The translations under genes and the position numbers were made by a program. The notes beneath the pieces were generated by a model. It did no database searches, was not told the origin of the DNA, and was given only the letters and a program-made list of their open reading frames with translations. DNA of 48,142 bases from Bacteroidota bacterium (GTDB lineage Bacteria; Bacteroidota; Bacteroidia; Bacteroidales; WCHB1-69), in contig JAEZOU010000029.1 in NCBI GenBank assembly GCA_023413895.1, positions 1-48,142 of the forward strand. The letters run 5' to 3'. Shown here in pieces: positions 26,003-35,275 of the stretch (position 1 is the stretch's first letter; each line of letters starts with the position of its first letter).

Positions 26003-27499
26003 TTAACTCAATTCATTGGAATTATCTGAGCTATCAGAACTTCCGTCGGTGTCATTCTTTGCAGATAACGCAATTTTACTCTTGGGTGAAAGTCCCATCT
26101 TTTGTATATTATCAAAGCGGCTGATAATGTTACCTCTGCCTTCAGAAAGTTGCTTTAATGCCTCATCATATTTTTTTTGTGTATTGCTGATATTATCTCC
26201 AATGCCCTTGAAAGTTTTGCAAAAAGAAGCCATTTTATCGTACAATTTACAAACTTCGTCAATAATTTTCTGAATATTTACAGATTGATCTTCCCTTTTC
26301 CACAAATCCAATGCTAATTGTAGTGCACTTAATATTGAGGTAGGGCCTACTATGAGAATTTTTCTATCAAAAGCGAAGTTCCATAAGTTGCTATCTTCTT
26401 TTATGGCTGTGATATAAGCAGATTCGTTAGGGACAAACATCATTACAAATTCAGGTGATTTGCTGTTGTAACGTCCGTATTGTTTGGCGGAAAGCACTTC
26501 AATATGTCTTTTCAGTGATGAAATATGCTTCTTTAGTTGATCTGTACGCTCCTGCTCATCTGTTGCCCCAATGAAGTTTACATAGTTGGTGAGAGAAACT
26601 TTTGAGTCAATAATAACTTCTCTTCCCTGCGGATATTGAATAATGATGTCAGGTTGCAATCTTTTCCCTTCTTCATTCTTAATTTCCAATCCATATTCAT
26701 CTTTGATAAAACTCTGTTTCTTATAATGCTTTCCCTCTTCAAACCCCATATATTCTAATTGTCGCTCTAAAAGCATTTCACCCCAATTGCCTTGTGCTTT
26801 GGTTTCTCCTTTCAAAGCTTGGGTTAGGTCATTGGCCTCCTTGCTAATATTCTCATTCATCTTGCGCAACTGCTCTAACTCCTTCGCCATTGTGGCTCTA
26901 TCCGAAATGTTTTTTTCGTGAATTTCATTTGCTCGCTCTTTTAAATCTTTAAGTTGTTTTTCTAATGGAGTTAATATTGACTCCATCTGAGTTTTGTTTG
27001 TTTCCTGGAGTTTCCTTTGTCGTTCTTCTAAAATCGTTTGTGATAACGTCTTAATCTCCTCCTTAGCGAGGCGTAGTTGTTCTGTAAATAAAGCATCGCG
27101 CTTGGCAGCTTCTTCACGATTCTGTTTTTGCAACATCTCAAGTTCTTTCTCTAATCGGCCTTTCTCACCACTTAAGTTACGATTCATTTTTAGAGTCTCT
27201 TCATACTTTAACTCCTTCTCTCGACACGCATTCCGTTCATCTGTAAGTTGCTCTGTAGTTTTCTCTAAAGTGGCAGCAATTTTTGCTTTTTCTGCATTTA
27301 AGTTGCTGTTTTCGCGCCGAATCCGCTCAATCTCTCTGCAAAGTTCATCCGCCTTCCTTAGTTCATCTTCTAAATGTCGATTTAGATTCTCACTTTCTAA
27401 AGATCGAGATTTATTGTTTGAATTTCTTAAAAATAAGGCAATTATACTTGCAATGAGTACCCCTGATACCAATCCGATAATAAGATAGATTGTTTCCAT
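26003..27499 (-). CDS. rmuC: DNA recombination protein RmuC
   Basis: A 498-residue RmuC, linked in E. coli to limiting inversions at short inverted repeats. An N-terminal membrane segment (about residues 3-24, METIYLIIGLVSG...) precedes a long coiled coil at about 30-230 rich in Glu, Lys and Arg. The RmuC nuclease-like domain follows, with KAQGNWGEMLLERQLE, QPDIIIQYP and VIIDSKVSL, and then the FVPNESAY and ILVGPTSILSALQLA segments. I chose the ATG at 27499 because the longer frame to 27619 adds a non-conserved extension that runs through the promoter region. Confidence 0.94.
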   Translation of the reverse strand: METIYLIIGLVSGVLIASIIALFLRNSNNKSRSLESENLNRHLEDELRKADELCREIERIRRENSNLNAEKAKIAATLEKTTEQLTDERNACREKELKYEETLKMNRNLSGEKGRLEKELEMLQKQNREEAAKRDALFTEQLRLAKEEIKTLSQTILEERQRKLQETNKTQMESILTPLEKQLKDLKERANEIHEKNISDRATMAKELEQLRKMNENISKEANDLTQALKGETKAQGNWGEMLLERQLEYMGFEEGKHYKKQSFIKDEYGLEIKNEEGKRLQPDIIIQYPQGREVIIDSKVSLTNYVNFIGATDEQERTDQLKKHISSLKRHIEVLSAKQYGRYNSKSPEFVMMFVPNESAYITAIKEDSNLWNFAFDRKILIVGPTSILSALQLALDLWKREDQSVNIQKIIDEVCKLYDKMASFCKTFKGIGDNISNTQKKYDEALKQLSEGRGNIISRFDNIQKMGLSPKSKIALSAKNDTDGSSDSSDNSNELS

Positions 27500-27529
27500 A
27501 TTAATGTTTGGTTTTAAATTAATTTGGCG

Positions 27530-27537
27530 CAAAAATA
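27530..27537 (-). promoter_or_regulatory. Probable -7 box of rmuC
   Basis: On the minus strand this reads TATTTTTG then C, 30 bases ahead of the chosen rmuC start. It supports the ATG at 27499, because a start at 27619 would lie upstream of the promoter. Confidence 0.5.
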
Positions 27538-27608
27538 GAATTTGTTTTTGACAGATTCCGTCACAAATTTTTTTTTCTTGGAAAATTCGTGATGTAACGA
27601 AAAAAATG

Positions 27609-27616
27609 TATTTTTG
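27609..27616 (+). promoter_or_regulatory. Probable -7 box of the Omp28-like gene
   Basis: TATTTTTG then C, 46 bases before the ATG at 27663 and divergent from the rmuC box about 70 bases away. An ATG at 27606 directly beside this box cannot be the start. Confidence 0.5.
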
Positions 27617-27662
27617 CAACGATATTCAAAAAATAATTTTAAGTCAAACGGAAAATAAAGTT

Positions 27663-29372
27663 ATGAGAAAAATCTTATTCGTTGCAGCCATAATGCTGTT
27701 ATCTAGTGCACTTTTTGCACAAACTTTTGTTTCTACAGAAGTAGCAAACAAGAATGTTATTTTGGAGGAATATACAGGAATTAACTGTGGATATTGCCCT
27801 GATGGTCATAGAATTGCAAACCAAATTGTAGCCGCAAACCCTGGAAGAGTATGGGCAATTAATATTCACCAAGGTAGTTTCGCCGCAAATACCTATACTA
27901 CTCAATGGGGAGATGCACTTGCAAATCAAACTGGATTAACTGGTTATCCATCAGGAACAGTAAATCGCCACGTGTTTTCGGGTTCTTCAACAGCACTTGG
28001 AAGAGGTAGTTGGAATTCTGCAGTAAATCAAATTCTTGCTCAAACATCACCTGTTAATGTGGCTGCAAGAGCAACGTTGGATTTCAATACAAGAATTATG
28101 ACTATTGAAGTAGAAGCATTCTATACTGCAAATAGTAGTGCATCTACCAATATGCTTAATGTTGCTATTTTGCAAAATAATATCTTAGGACCTCAAGGAG
28201 GTGCAAGTGCTAATCCTGCACAAGTAGAAGGTGCTCTATATCGCCACATGCACATGTTGCGCGATTTAGTAACAGGCCAATGGGGCGAAACTATTGATAC
28301 TACTACCCAAGGTACTTTCGTGTCTCGTACTTACACTTATACAGTTCCTCAAACTATTAGTAATGAGGAGATGGTATTGGAAGATCTTGAAGTGATTGTG
28401 TTTATCGCTGAAGGTCACCAAGAGATCCTTTCAGGATGCCAAGCTGAAATCTCTTACTTGAATGCAGCACCTAAAATCGCAAAATTAGAGTTAAACTCTA
28501 CCTTTGATTGTGATATTCAGTTTAATGCTTCTGTAACTTTAAAAAACCTTAGCGAAGTAGAAATTACTTCTGCAGAATTGGATTATGTATTTAATAATGT
28601 AAATGCTACTTATACTTGGACGGGTTCAATCCAACCTTCAGCAAGTGCAACTATTGAACTTCCTGTTCTCGGTGATAATTGCGTAAGTGGCACAAACTAC
28701 TCTTTAAATGTTGCCCTTTCAGGCGTTAATGGAGCTGATTTTTCAGGTAATAGCTTAACTGAAACCGTACGTAAAGATGTTTATGATATTGCAGGACCTT
28801 TCGAATTTGTTTTGGCAACTGATAGATATGCTAGCGAAACTAGTTTTAAATTTAAAAGACCTAATGGAACAGTTCTTTGTCAAGGTGGAAATTTTAGCGA
28901 TGCTAATACTAATAGTGTAGTTGTTCATAGATATACTATAAATCCAGAAGCAGGTTGCTATATTCTTGAAGTTTATGATGCTTATGGAGATGGTATTAAT
29001 TCTGGTTACGGTGCAGGATATTTCCAAATTAATGACGCCGATGGAGATTTAGTATTCCGCAATAATGGTCAATTTGGTGATAAGGCTGTTTATTACCTTA
29101 ATGTAACTACAAACGGCGATGGATCAGTAGGTATTGATGATTTAGCAGAAACTAATGTGTCTGTTTATCCAAATCCTGTTGCTGATGTTTTGAATATCTC
29201 TTTCAATGGTGAAATTCGTTACGTCGAAGTTTATGATCTTGTAGGTCGTATGGTACAACGTATAGCTGGAAATGTTAATCAAATCTCTACTAATGAGATG
29301 GAAACCGGTATTTACGTAGTTCGTGTAGCTACCGAAAATGGTGTTCACGTACAAAAAATTGTGAAAGAATAA
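27663..29372 (+). CDS. Secreted Omp28-like protein with type IX sorting domain
   Basis: A 569-residue secreted protein. A signal peptide (residues 1-19, ending ALFA-Q) is followed by an Omp28-type domain whose EEYTGINCGYCPDGHR stretch has a thioredoxin-like CGYC pair at 42-45, with matching TGYPSG further on. A middle beta-rich region follows. The last about 75 residues form a type A sorting domain (VSVYPNPVADVLNISF ... GIYVVRVATENGVHVQKIVKE), the signal for export by the type IX system and surface attachment. Redox activity is possible but not shown. It has its own promoter box and a strong terminator. Confidence 0.88.
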   Translation: MRKILFVAAIMLLSSALFAQTFVSTEVANKNVILEEYTGINCGYCPDGHRIANQIVAANPGRVWAINIHQGSFAANTYTTQWGDALANQTGLTGYPSGTVNRHVFSGSSTALGRGSWNSAVNQILAQTSPVNVAARATLDFNTRIMTIEVEAFYTANSSASTNMLNVAILQNNILGPQGGASANPAQVEGALYRHMHMLRDLVTGQWGETIDTTTQGTFVSRTYTYTVPQTISNEEMVLEDLEVIVFIAEGHQEILSGCQAEISYLNAAPKIAKLELNSTFDCDIQFNASVTLKNLSEVEITSAELDYVFNNVNATYTWTGSIQPSASATIELPVLGDNCVSGTNYSLNVALSGVNGADFSGNSLTETVRKDVYDIAGPFEFVLATDRYASETSFKFKRPNGTVLCQGGNFSDANTNSVVVHRYTINPEAGCYILEVYDAYGDGINSGYGAGYFQINDADGDLVFRNNGQFGDKAVYYLNVTTNGDGSVGIDDLAETNVSVYPNPVADVLNISFNGEIRYVEVYDLVGRMVQRIAGNVNQISTNEMETGIYVVRVATENGVHVQKIVKE

Positions 29373-29393
29373 TTCCTACTTAAATATATGTGA

Positions 29394-29425
29394 AAGTCCG
29401 TACACTCAAATGTACGGACTTTTTT
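29394..29425 (+). terminator. Intrinsic terminator after the Omp28-like gene
   Basis: AAGTCCGTACA at 29394-29404 pairs perfectly with TGTACGGACTT at 29411-29421 around a 6-base loop and is followed by T-residues. Confidence 0.93.
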
Positions 29426-29592
29426 GTTTATACAGGATAGATATGAATTTATTCATAAATTGTACTTTTTGAAATGAAATTCAACAAAATTTTGAACCAT
29501 TAAATATTGTAAGTTGTTTATACTATCCTTATTTGCTGATTATTAACGTGATATAAAATATTGAATGATAGTGGGAATCAGAAAATAAATTA

Positions 29593-29600
29593 TATCTTTG
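29593..29600 (+). promoter_or_regulatory. Probable -7 box of the FN3 cargo gene
   Basis: TATCTTTG then C, an exact consensus match 70 bases before the chosen ATG at 29671. An in-frame ATG at 29614 lies only 13 bases downstream and would leave almost no leader. Confidence 0.55.
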
Positions 29601-29670
29601 CACCCGATTTTCTATGTTATTAGATAAATCCAAGTATAATTCTTTTTATAACAAAAACAAATTTAACAAA

Positions 29671-31584
29671 ATGAGAAAAATTTTATCAGTATTTACTCTT
29701 ATAGCGATATTGCTTGTAGGAGTTGTTACTACCAATGCTCAATCTAATGGTATTCGTACAGGGCAAACAAGAACGGGTAGTTATGTTATTATGATTAACG
29801 ACATGACAGTTCCCTACGATGTTTCTAATAATGGACAACATGTTGCTATTCAGGGGTTTGACGAAGGTTCTTCATATTACTGGTCTGCTACAAGTGGTTT
29901 AGTTCCTATCTCAGGTATCGTTTTTTCAGTTTCTGATGATGGTAAAGTAGCTGGAACATTCCAAAATAATGGTGTTTATACATCAGGATATTGGACCCCT
30001 TCAACCCAGACTTGGACAGCTCTTCCTATCAATCCTGCATATCCAACAGCAATTTTCCCAGAGGAGTATAATTCAATGGGCTGTATGAACAACGCTGGTG
30101 ATGTTTATGTGGTAAAACATATTGATGCACAATATAATATGTTTCCATTTAAATATACTGTTGCCAATGGCTTTCAAGCAATGCCGTATGGTACTTACCA
30201 AGGTGGTCGTGGAAATGCAATTTCTGATGATGGAAGTGTAGTAGCAGGCGTTTTGGTAGATGAAAATGGTTTCTGGCTCCCAGCATTTTGGGTAGATAAT
30301 CAGCTTACTCCATTGGAACCGTTATTCGGTGAAGCTATGGCTGTGTCTGCTAACGGAAGATACGTGGCAGGATATTCGGAAGAAGCCCCCGCTCCAAAGG
30401 CTTTTATTTATGATAGAGTTAATGAAACCATGACTTATGTTCCTGATTTAAGTGGATCTACAGATGGATTGCACGCTACTTGCGTTACAAACGATGGTGA
30501 TGTTTTTGGTTTTATCAATTCGTTTCCACCATTCTTCAGATCAGCTTTCGCTTGTTTTAGAGGAAGTTATCTCTCTTTTAATGACTATCTCTTAATGCGT
30601 GGTTTTACAGCTGCTGCTACTTGGACTATCCAGGCTGTTTATAGTGTATCTGCTGATGGTAATACTTTTGTTGGCGCTGCTTCCGAAGGTGATGAAAATG
30701 CTTTCACTTTTATTATTACTTTAGACCCACTTGCAGAGTGTGATGGTCCTGAAAATTTAACAGCTACTATCGACGAGGTAGAATATTCAACGATTAACCT
30801 TAGTTGGGATGCTCCTGCTGATCCAACAGGTGTTACCTATGACGTTTATGGAAGTATCTTTGATTCTGTACCACTCGCTACAGGAATTACTGCAACCCAA
30901 TATGCTGTTACAAATTGTGATTTAGGTCAAAAATCATTTGTTGTAAAAGCGGTTTGGCCTGATGGTTGTGTTTCAGCTCCATCTAATAGTGCCTCTGTCA
31001 TTGTTAATCCTTGCCTCGCTGTTGAAATGTGTAATATTACTTTCGTTTTGAATGATGTTTGTGCTGATGGCTGGAATGGCGCTGCAATTAAAGTCTCTAC
31101 GGCTCAAGGTATGGAGTATTTAGTTGAATTTAAAGAACAAATAGGAACAAAAACAGTTGAACTTCCATCTTGTTCTGATGATTTGACTTTTGAATGGGTA
31201 CCAGGTGAATGGGATAGCGAGTGCTCTTTTACTATTTATTTCGGAGATTCTCTCCTTTATACCTCTTCTCTAGAAATGACTCAAGAAATTGAAAACAATG
31301 AATTTCTAACCTATACTTTGGTCTGTCCAAATACTACAGGTGTTAATGAGTATGAAAATAACAATGTTCAGATTTATCCAAATCCTGCAGATAATTATAT
31401 TAATATCGTAGCAGAAAATATTAATTCAGTTTCCATTTTCAACTCCTTAGGTCAATCCATAGAGACATTAAACGCAAACGGAAACCAAGTTGTGGTGAAT
31501 ACTGCAAAATATAATAGTGGAATCTATTTTATTAGAGTTGTTGCTAACGGAACCGCTATTACTCAAAAGATTATTGTTAGATAA
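29671..31584 (+). CDS. Secreted FN3-domain protein with type IX sorting domain
   Basis: A 637-residue secreted protein starting MRKILSVFTLIAILLVGVVTTNAQ, a good signal peptide; the earlier ATG adds 19 residues that would spoil it. Residues about 25-350 contain repeated short blocks of the kind VSDDGKVAGTF, ISDDGSVVAGV and VSANGRYVAGY, suggesting a beta-propeller. One fibronectin type III domain follows at about 360-445. A beta-rich region with CADGWNGAAI is next, and the type A sorting tail (VQIYPNPADNYINI ... GIYFIRVVANGTAITQKIIVR) ends it. It is predicted cargo for the type IX system. No enzyme motif is visible; adhesion or binding is a guess. Confidence 0.85.
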   Translation: MRKILSVFTLIAILLVGVVTTNAQSNGIRTGQTRTGSYVIMINDMTVPYDVSNNGQHVAIQGFDEGSSYYWSATSGLVPISGIVFSVSDDGKVAGTFQNNGVYTSGYWTPSTQTWTALPINPAYPTAIFPEEYNSMGCMNNAGDVYVVKHIDAQYNMFPFKYTVANGFQAMPYGTYQGGRGNAISDDGSVVAGVLVDENGFWLPAFWVDNQLTPLEPLFGEAMAVSANGRYVAGYSEEAPAPKAFIYDRVNETMTYVPDLSGSTDGLHATCVTNDGDVFGFINSFPPFFRSAFACFRGSYLSFNDYLLMRGFTAAATWTIQAVYSVSADGNTFVGAASEGDENAFTFIITLDPLAECDGPENLTATIDEVEYSTINLSWDAPADPTGVTYDVYGSIFDSVPLATGITATQYAVTNCDLGQKSFVVKAVWPDGCVSAPSNSASVIVNPCLAVEMCNITFVLNDVCADGWNGAAIKVSTAQGMEYLVEFKEQIGTKTVELPSCSDDLTFEWVPGEWDSECSFTIYFGDSLLYTSSLEMTQEIENNEFLTYTLVCPNTTGVNEYENNNVQIYPNPADNYINIVAENINSVSIFNSLGQSIETLNANGNQVVVNTAKYNSGIYFIRVVANGTAITQKIIVR

Positions 31585-31623
31585 TTTTGAATATCTGATA
31601 CTACAAGAATTTTCTCTTGCTGC

Positions 31624-31653
31624 AACCCCAAAAGCTGGAATACTTTTGGGGTT
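31624..31653 (+). terminator. Probable terminator after the FN3 cargo gene
   Basis: AACCCCAAAAG at 31624-31634 pairs perfectly with CTTTTGGGGTT at 31643-31653 around an 8-base loop. The following T-run is weak (TGTTG). Confidence 0.75.
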
Positions 31654-31742
31654 TGTTGTATCCAAAATTTTAAAATGGAATAGATTTCATTATTACGATT
31701 CTATCCTATTATTTTCTCTAGTGACATATAAGTGAGAATATG

Positions 31743-31750
31743 TATATTTG
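31743..31750 (+). promoter_or_regulatory. Probable -7 box of the beta-barrel receptor gene
   Basis: TATATTTG, an exact TAnnTTTG match, 51 bases before the ATG at 31802. Confidence 0.4.
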
Positions 31751-31801
31751 TAATATCTAATTTTGTTTTATAAATATTTGGTAATCAAAGATATAAATAT
31801 T

Positions 31802-34165
31802 ATGAGAAGGACGATTATATTTTTCATTATGCTATTTTATATAGGTTTGATATCTGCGCAAAATCATACATTGAATATTTGGGGTACAATTATTAGTGAT
31901 AAACAGGAACCTATTCCGTATGCTTCAGTTCGTCTAAGTTGCGATAGCTCTGTTCTTTCTGGCGCAATTACGAATGATAAAGGGAAATTTTTCTTGAAAT
32001 CTGGAAATTGCTCGTTGCAATACCACTTGACAATCGAAGCGATAGGTTATATATCGAAAACAATTCCGATTACGCCAACATCTGAGCGATTTGAAGTGGG
32101 AAAAGTTGTTTTGGATGGAAATCGTCAGATGATTGAAGGGATTTCGGTTACGGCTAAGGCGGAAGATAAAAAGATGAATGTGGAACATACTACCATAAAT
32201 GCTTCGACGAATGTAACTGCAAGTCAGGGAAATGTGGTCGATATTCTTCGTTCCGCAGCTGCTGTTACTGTGGATAATGATGGTAATGTTTCCATTCGTG
32301 GAAATAACAATGTGTTGGTGCTACTTGATGGAGTTCCTACGACAATGACAGATCTGACAGCACTTCCTGCTGCCAATGTTAAAAATGTGGAAGTTATTAC
32401 TAACCCTGATGCAAGTTATGATGCGGAAGGTACAGGCGGTATCATCAATGTTGTAACGCAAAAGTCTAGTACTCAAGGATTCGTCGGAATGTTTTCGGTG
32501 AATTATGGATTTGCCAATTTTACTAATGCTAATATTATTCTTAATTATGGCACAAAGAAAACGACCTTTCGATTCTCTTATAATACTAAATATGAAGATG
32601 ATGTTATTGATGGAACTTTACAACGAGTGCTCAAAGGGTTGGATTACGGAATAGTTCAAAAATTTCATTCAGCCAAAACAATCTACAACAATAATATTGG
32701 CTTGGGAGCTAACTTTCGTATCAATCCCCAAAATTTTCTTACTATCGATTTACGCTTGATTATTCCACGCTTGAACACGCAACAGGAGTTTCACAACACA
32801 TATATTCAAAATGCCGAGAACCCACCAACTTACGAAGAGCAGCGTTTTAGCGATGTTTCTTGGAATCGTGAGAATATTGATGGCGCAATTTCATACCGTC
32901 ACGTTATGAACCCTGAAAAATCAGAATTTACGCTACGAACTTCTGTTTCTAAAATTTGGGGACACCGACCATCATTCTACTTTTTGGATGGCGATTCCAT
33001 AGGCCGCTCCAACTCTGGGGGCTCACCATTCAATAGTTCCCTACAAGCAGATTTTAAGTGGAAGTTCAAACCCGGTACGTTAGATTTTGGTGCTAAGTTT
33101 ACCTATCGGCAAAATGATATTTTCCACGAGTTTTATAACTATATCGATTCTGCTTGGAACTATTCAGAAACCTTTAGTAACGACCTGTTGCATCGCGAGG
33201 TGATCCCAGCCGCTTATGCTATGTTTAGCGGAAAAGCAGGAAAACGATTTACCTACAAGGTGGGCTTGCGTGCAGAATATAGTGTTGTAAGTCTAAAAAG
33301 TGAGAAGGAAAATTTGCAGGAGAAAAATAGTGATATTTTTATTTCCCCTACACTCTCTGCTAAGTTTAAAATAGATAAGAATCAAGAACTTGCATTAGCA
33401 TTTTCGCGTCGTATCAGTCGCCCTGCTTATCCACAACTGAATCCCTATATGAGTATGATTGATGGTAACACTTTTGAGCAGGGAAATATGCGCTTGAAAC
33501 CTGAGAAATCCTCTAATTTAGATTTGAGTTATAGCTTGAAAATCAAGAAATTCTCGTTGTTTGCTGACGCTTATTTTGCTCATACAAACAATTATATCAC
33601 GCAAGTTACTCGACTTACAAGCGAGCAGTTGCTGTTGCTAACCTATATCAACGGAACTTCTGATATAAGAAGCGGAGTTGATTTGAATATCGTGGTGGAT
33701 CCTGCAAAATGGTTGAAAATTAGCATTAGTGCCAATACATTTTTTGTTAATGCACTTGGAGAATTTGATAATATGGAGGTCAATAATAGCGGTTGGTCAA
33801 ATAATAGTAATGTGATGTTTAGTTTTCAACCGCACAAAACTACGCAAATCCAACTGCAATACTTTATTGAAACCCCACAATACTATCCGCAATTTACCAC
33901 CTCATTTTCACACTCATTGAATATTGCTATCAAGCAATCATTCTTTAAAGGAGCTTTATCTGCATCTATCTGGATGACTGATGTATTGGGAACGGCTTGT
34001 TGGGAAATTCACTCCGATAATCGAGTCTTCTCGCTTGAGAATATCAGTTACAACAAAAGCAGAATGTTATGGTTGGGAATTTCTTATCGTCTCAATGGTT
34101 TCAAGGGTGGAAAAACAGGAAAGAAAGAGGAGTTTGATAGAAGTCGTATCAAGATAGGTTTGTAA
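31802..34165 (+). CDS. TonB-receptor-like outer-membrane beta-barrel protein
   Basis: A 787-residue outer-membrane protein. A signal peptide (1-19, ending LISAQ) precedes a carboxypeptidase-regulatory-like beta-sandwich (about 22-105, with PIPYASVRL and TNDKGKFFL). A plug domain (about 115-220) has VSIRGNNNVLVLLDGVP and GTGGIINVVTQ, and a long beta-barrel of the outer-membrane beta-barrel family follows. Such proteins resemble TonB-dependent receptors and may import or bind a ligand, but no SusD partner or TonB box is visible, so the substrate is unknown. ATG 31802 is preferred to an upstream TTG, which adds residues ahead of the signal peptide. Confidence 0.88.
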   Translation: MRRTIIFFIMLFYIGLISAQNHTLNIWGTIISDKQEPIPYASVRLSCDSSVLSGAITNDKGKFFLKSGNCSLQYHLTIEAIGYISKTIPITPTSERFEVGKVVLDGNRQMIEGISVTAKAEDKKMNVEHTTINASTNVTASQGNVVDILRSAAAVTVDNDGNVSIRGNNNVLVLLDGVPTTMTDLTALPAANVKNVEVITNPDASYDAEGTGGIINVVTQKSSTQGFVGMFSVNYGFANFTNANIILNYGTKKTTFRFSYNTKYEDDVIDGTLQRVLKGLDYGIVQKFHSAKTIYNNNIGLGANFRINPQNFLTIDLRLIIPRLNTQQEFHNTYIQNAENPPTYEEQRFSDVSWNRENIDGAISYRHVMNPEKSEFTLRTSVSKIWGHRPSFYFLDGDSIGRSNSGGSPFNSSLQADFKWKFKPGTLDFGAKFTYRQNDIFHEFYNYIDSAWNYSETFSNDLLHREVIPAAYAMFSGKAGKRFTYKVGLRAEYSVVSLKSEKENLQEKNSDIFISPTLSAKFKIDKNQELALAFSRRISRPAYPQLNPYMSMIDGNTFEQGNMRLKPEKSSNLDLSYSLKIKKFSLFADAYFAHTNNYITQVTRLTSEQLLLLTYINGTSDIRSGVDLNIVVDPAKWLKISISANTFFVNALGEFDNMEVNNSGWSNNSNVMFSFQPHKTTQIQLQYFIETPQYYPQFTTSFSHSLNIAIKQSFFKGALSASIWMTDVLGTACWEIHSDNRVFSLENISYNKSRMLWLGISYRLNGFKGGKTGKKEEFDRSRIKIGL

Positions 34166-34186
34166 TCTGATATTTGTAATCCACAA

Positions 34187-34216
34187 AAAAAGAGCCGTTC
34201 AAAAGCGGCTCTTTTT
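34187..34216. terminator. Bidirectional terminator between convergent genes
   Basis: AAAAAGAGCCG at 34187-34197 and CGGCTCTTTTT at 34206-34216 form a perfect 11-bp stem with an 8-base loop. It lies between the receptor gene (ends 34165) and the thiL-like gene (minus, ends 34221), with T-runs on both sides. Confidence 0.9.
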
Positions 34217-34220
34217 ATAT

Positions 34221-35270
34221 TTAGGAGTTTGTGTTTTCAGCGTAAAACTCTTGCGCTCGTAATTCAATCTGTCGATTATCGTTTGAAATAAGATGACATC
34301 CGCTATTTTGGGGTGTGATATAACCTATTACAGAAATTTCAGGAATCTTCTTAATCTTTTCGTAATCATCTTGCTTTACGGTAAAAAGAAGTTCATAATC
34401 TTCGCCACCGCTTAAGGCTACCGTTGTAGCAACAATTTTCAACTCTTTTAAAGTGTTGAAAGTTACCGTATCAATAGGTAGTTTTTCCTCAAAAATTTGA
34501 CAACCCGTTTTAGATGCGTTGCAGATATGTAACAATGCACTAGCGATACCATCTTTCACGTTAATCATTGAAGTAGGAAGAATACCTTGTTGTGCTAAAT
34601 TGCGAATGGTTTCGATGCGTGCTTCGGGTTTCAACTGACGTTCCAATACATAGTCGTAGCCGGCAAGGTCGGGTTGTTCCTGAGGATTTACTTGGAATAC
34701 CTTCTTTTCACGCTCTAAAATCAGCAGCCCGGTGTATGCACTCGCTAAATCTCCCGTTACACATATTAATTCGTTCTCCTTGGCGTTTGCACGTGTTACA
34801 ACGTTTTCCTTTTTTACACTACCCGAAAGAGTTACCGAAATGGCAAATCCCATTACTGAAGATGTAATGTCAAGTCCTACTAAGTCAATTCCTAATCTTT
34901 TGCAGCAGATAGCAGCGCCAGAAACAAATTCCTCTAATGCATCTACAGAAAAACGATTCGATACTGCCAAGTTCAAACGTAAATGAGTTGGTAAAGCATT
35001 CATCGCTAATAGGTCGGAAACCGTTGCAACAATGACTTTATATCCCAAATGTTTCAATGGAAAATAGGATAGGTCGAAATTAACATGCTCCACAAAAAGT
35101 TGAGATGCCAAAACTTCGCATTCATCGTTATGACAATATACTGCAGCATCGTTCTCAACTCCAGAAACAGAAGTCGTATTTTCTAATTTAAAAAACTCCT
35201 TGAGGCGCTGAATGAGTGCATTTTTGCCTTGTGATGCAATCTCTTCACGCACAGCGTTTTCTGTAATCAT
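34221..35270 (-). CDS. thiL: Divergent thiamine-monophosphate kinase (ThiL family)
   Basis: A 349-residue member of the ThiL/AIR-synthase superfamily; ThiL phosphorylates thiamine monophosphate to the diphosphate coenzyme. Overall match is good along the whole length, including the GGEDYELLF segment at 288-296. Several metal and ATP positions differ from the usual motifs: GIGDDAAV reads GVENDAAV (37-44), the TTDLLVEGVHF region reads ASQLFVEHVNF (55-65) with Gln for the metal Asp, and GGDTT reads GLDIT (132-136). SD at 85-86 and KDG at 239-241 are kept. It lies five bases after prs. Activity may be altered or lost, or the organism may hold another copy. Confidence 0.78.
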   Translation of the reverse strand: MITENAVREEIASQGKNALIQRLKEFFKLENTTSVSGVENDAAVYCHNDECEVLASQLFVEHVNFDLSYFPLKHLGYKVIVATVSDLLAMNALPTHLRLNLAVSNRFSVDALEEFVSGAAICCKRLGIDLVGLDITSSVMGFAISVTLSGSVKKENVVTRANAKENELICVTGDLASAYTGLLILEREKKVFQVNPQEQPDLAGYDYVLERQLKPEARIETIRNLAQQGILPTSMINVKDGIASALLHICNASKTGCQIFEEKLPIDTVTFNTLKELKIVATTVALSGGEDYELLFTVKQDDYEKIKKIPEISVIGYITPQNSGCHLISNDNRQIELRAQEFYAENTNS

Positions 35271-35275
35271 TCCTA

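Noticed and set aside
26994..27488. A 164-codon plus-strand open frame opposite rmuC
   Set aside because: It is Ser/Phe/Arg-rich and mirrors the coiled-coil codons of rmuC; no start signal or family features.
27606..27662. An ATG at 27606 as start of the Omp28-like protein
   Set aside because: It is next to the -7 box and would add 19 residues before a good signal peptide.
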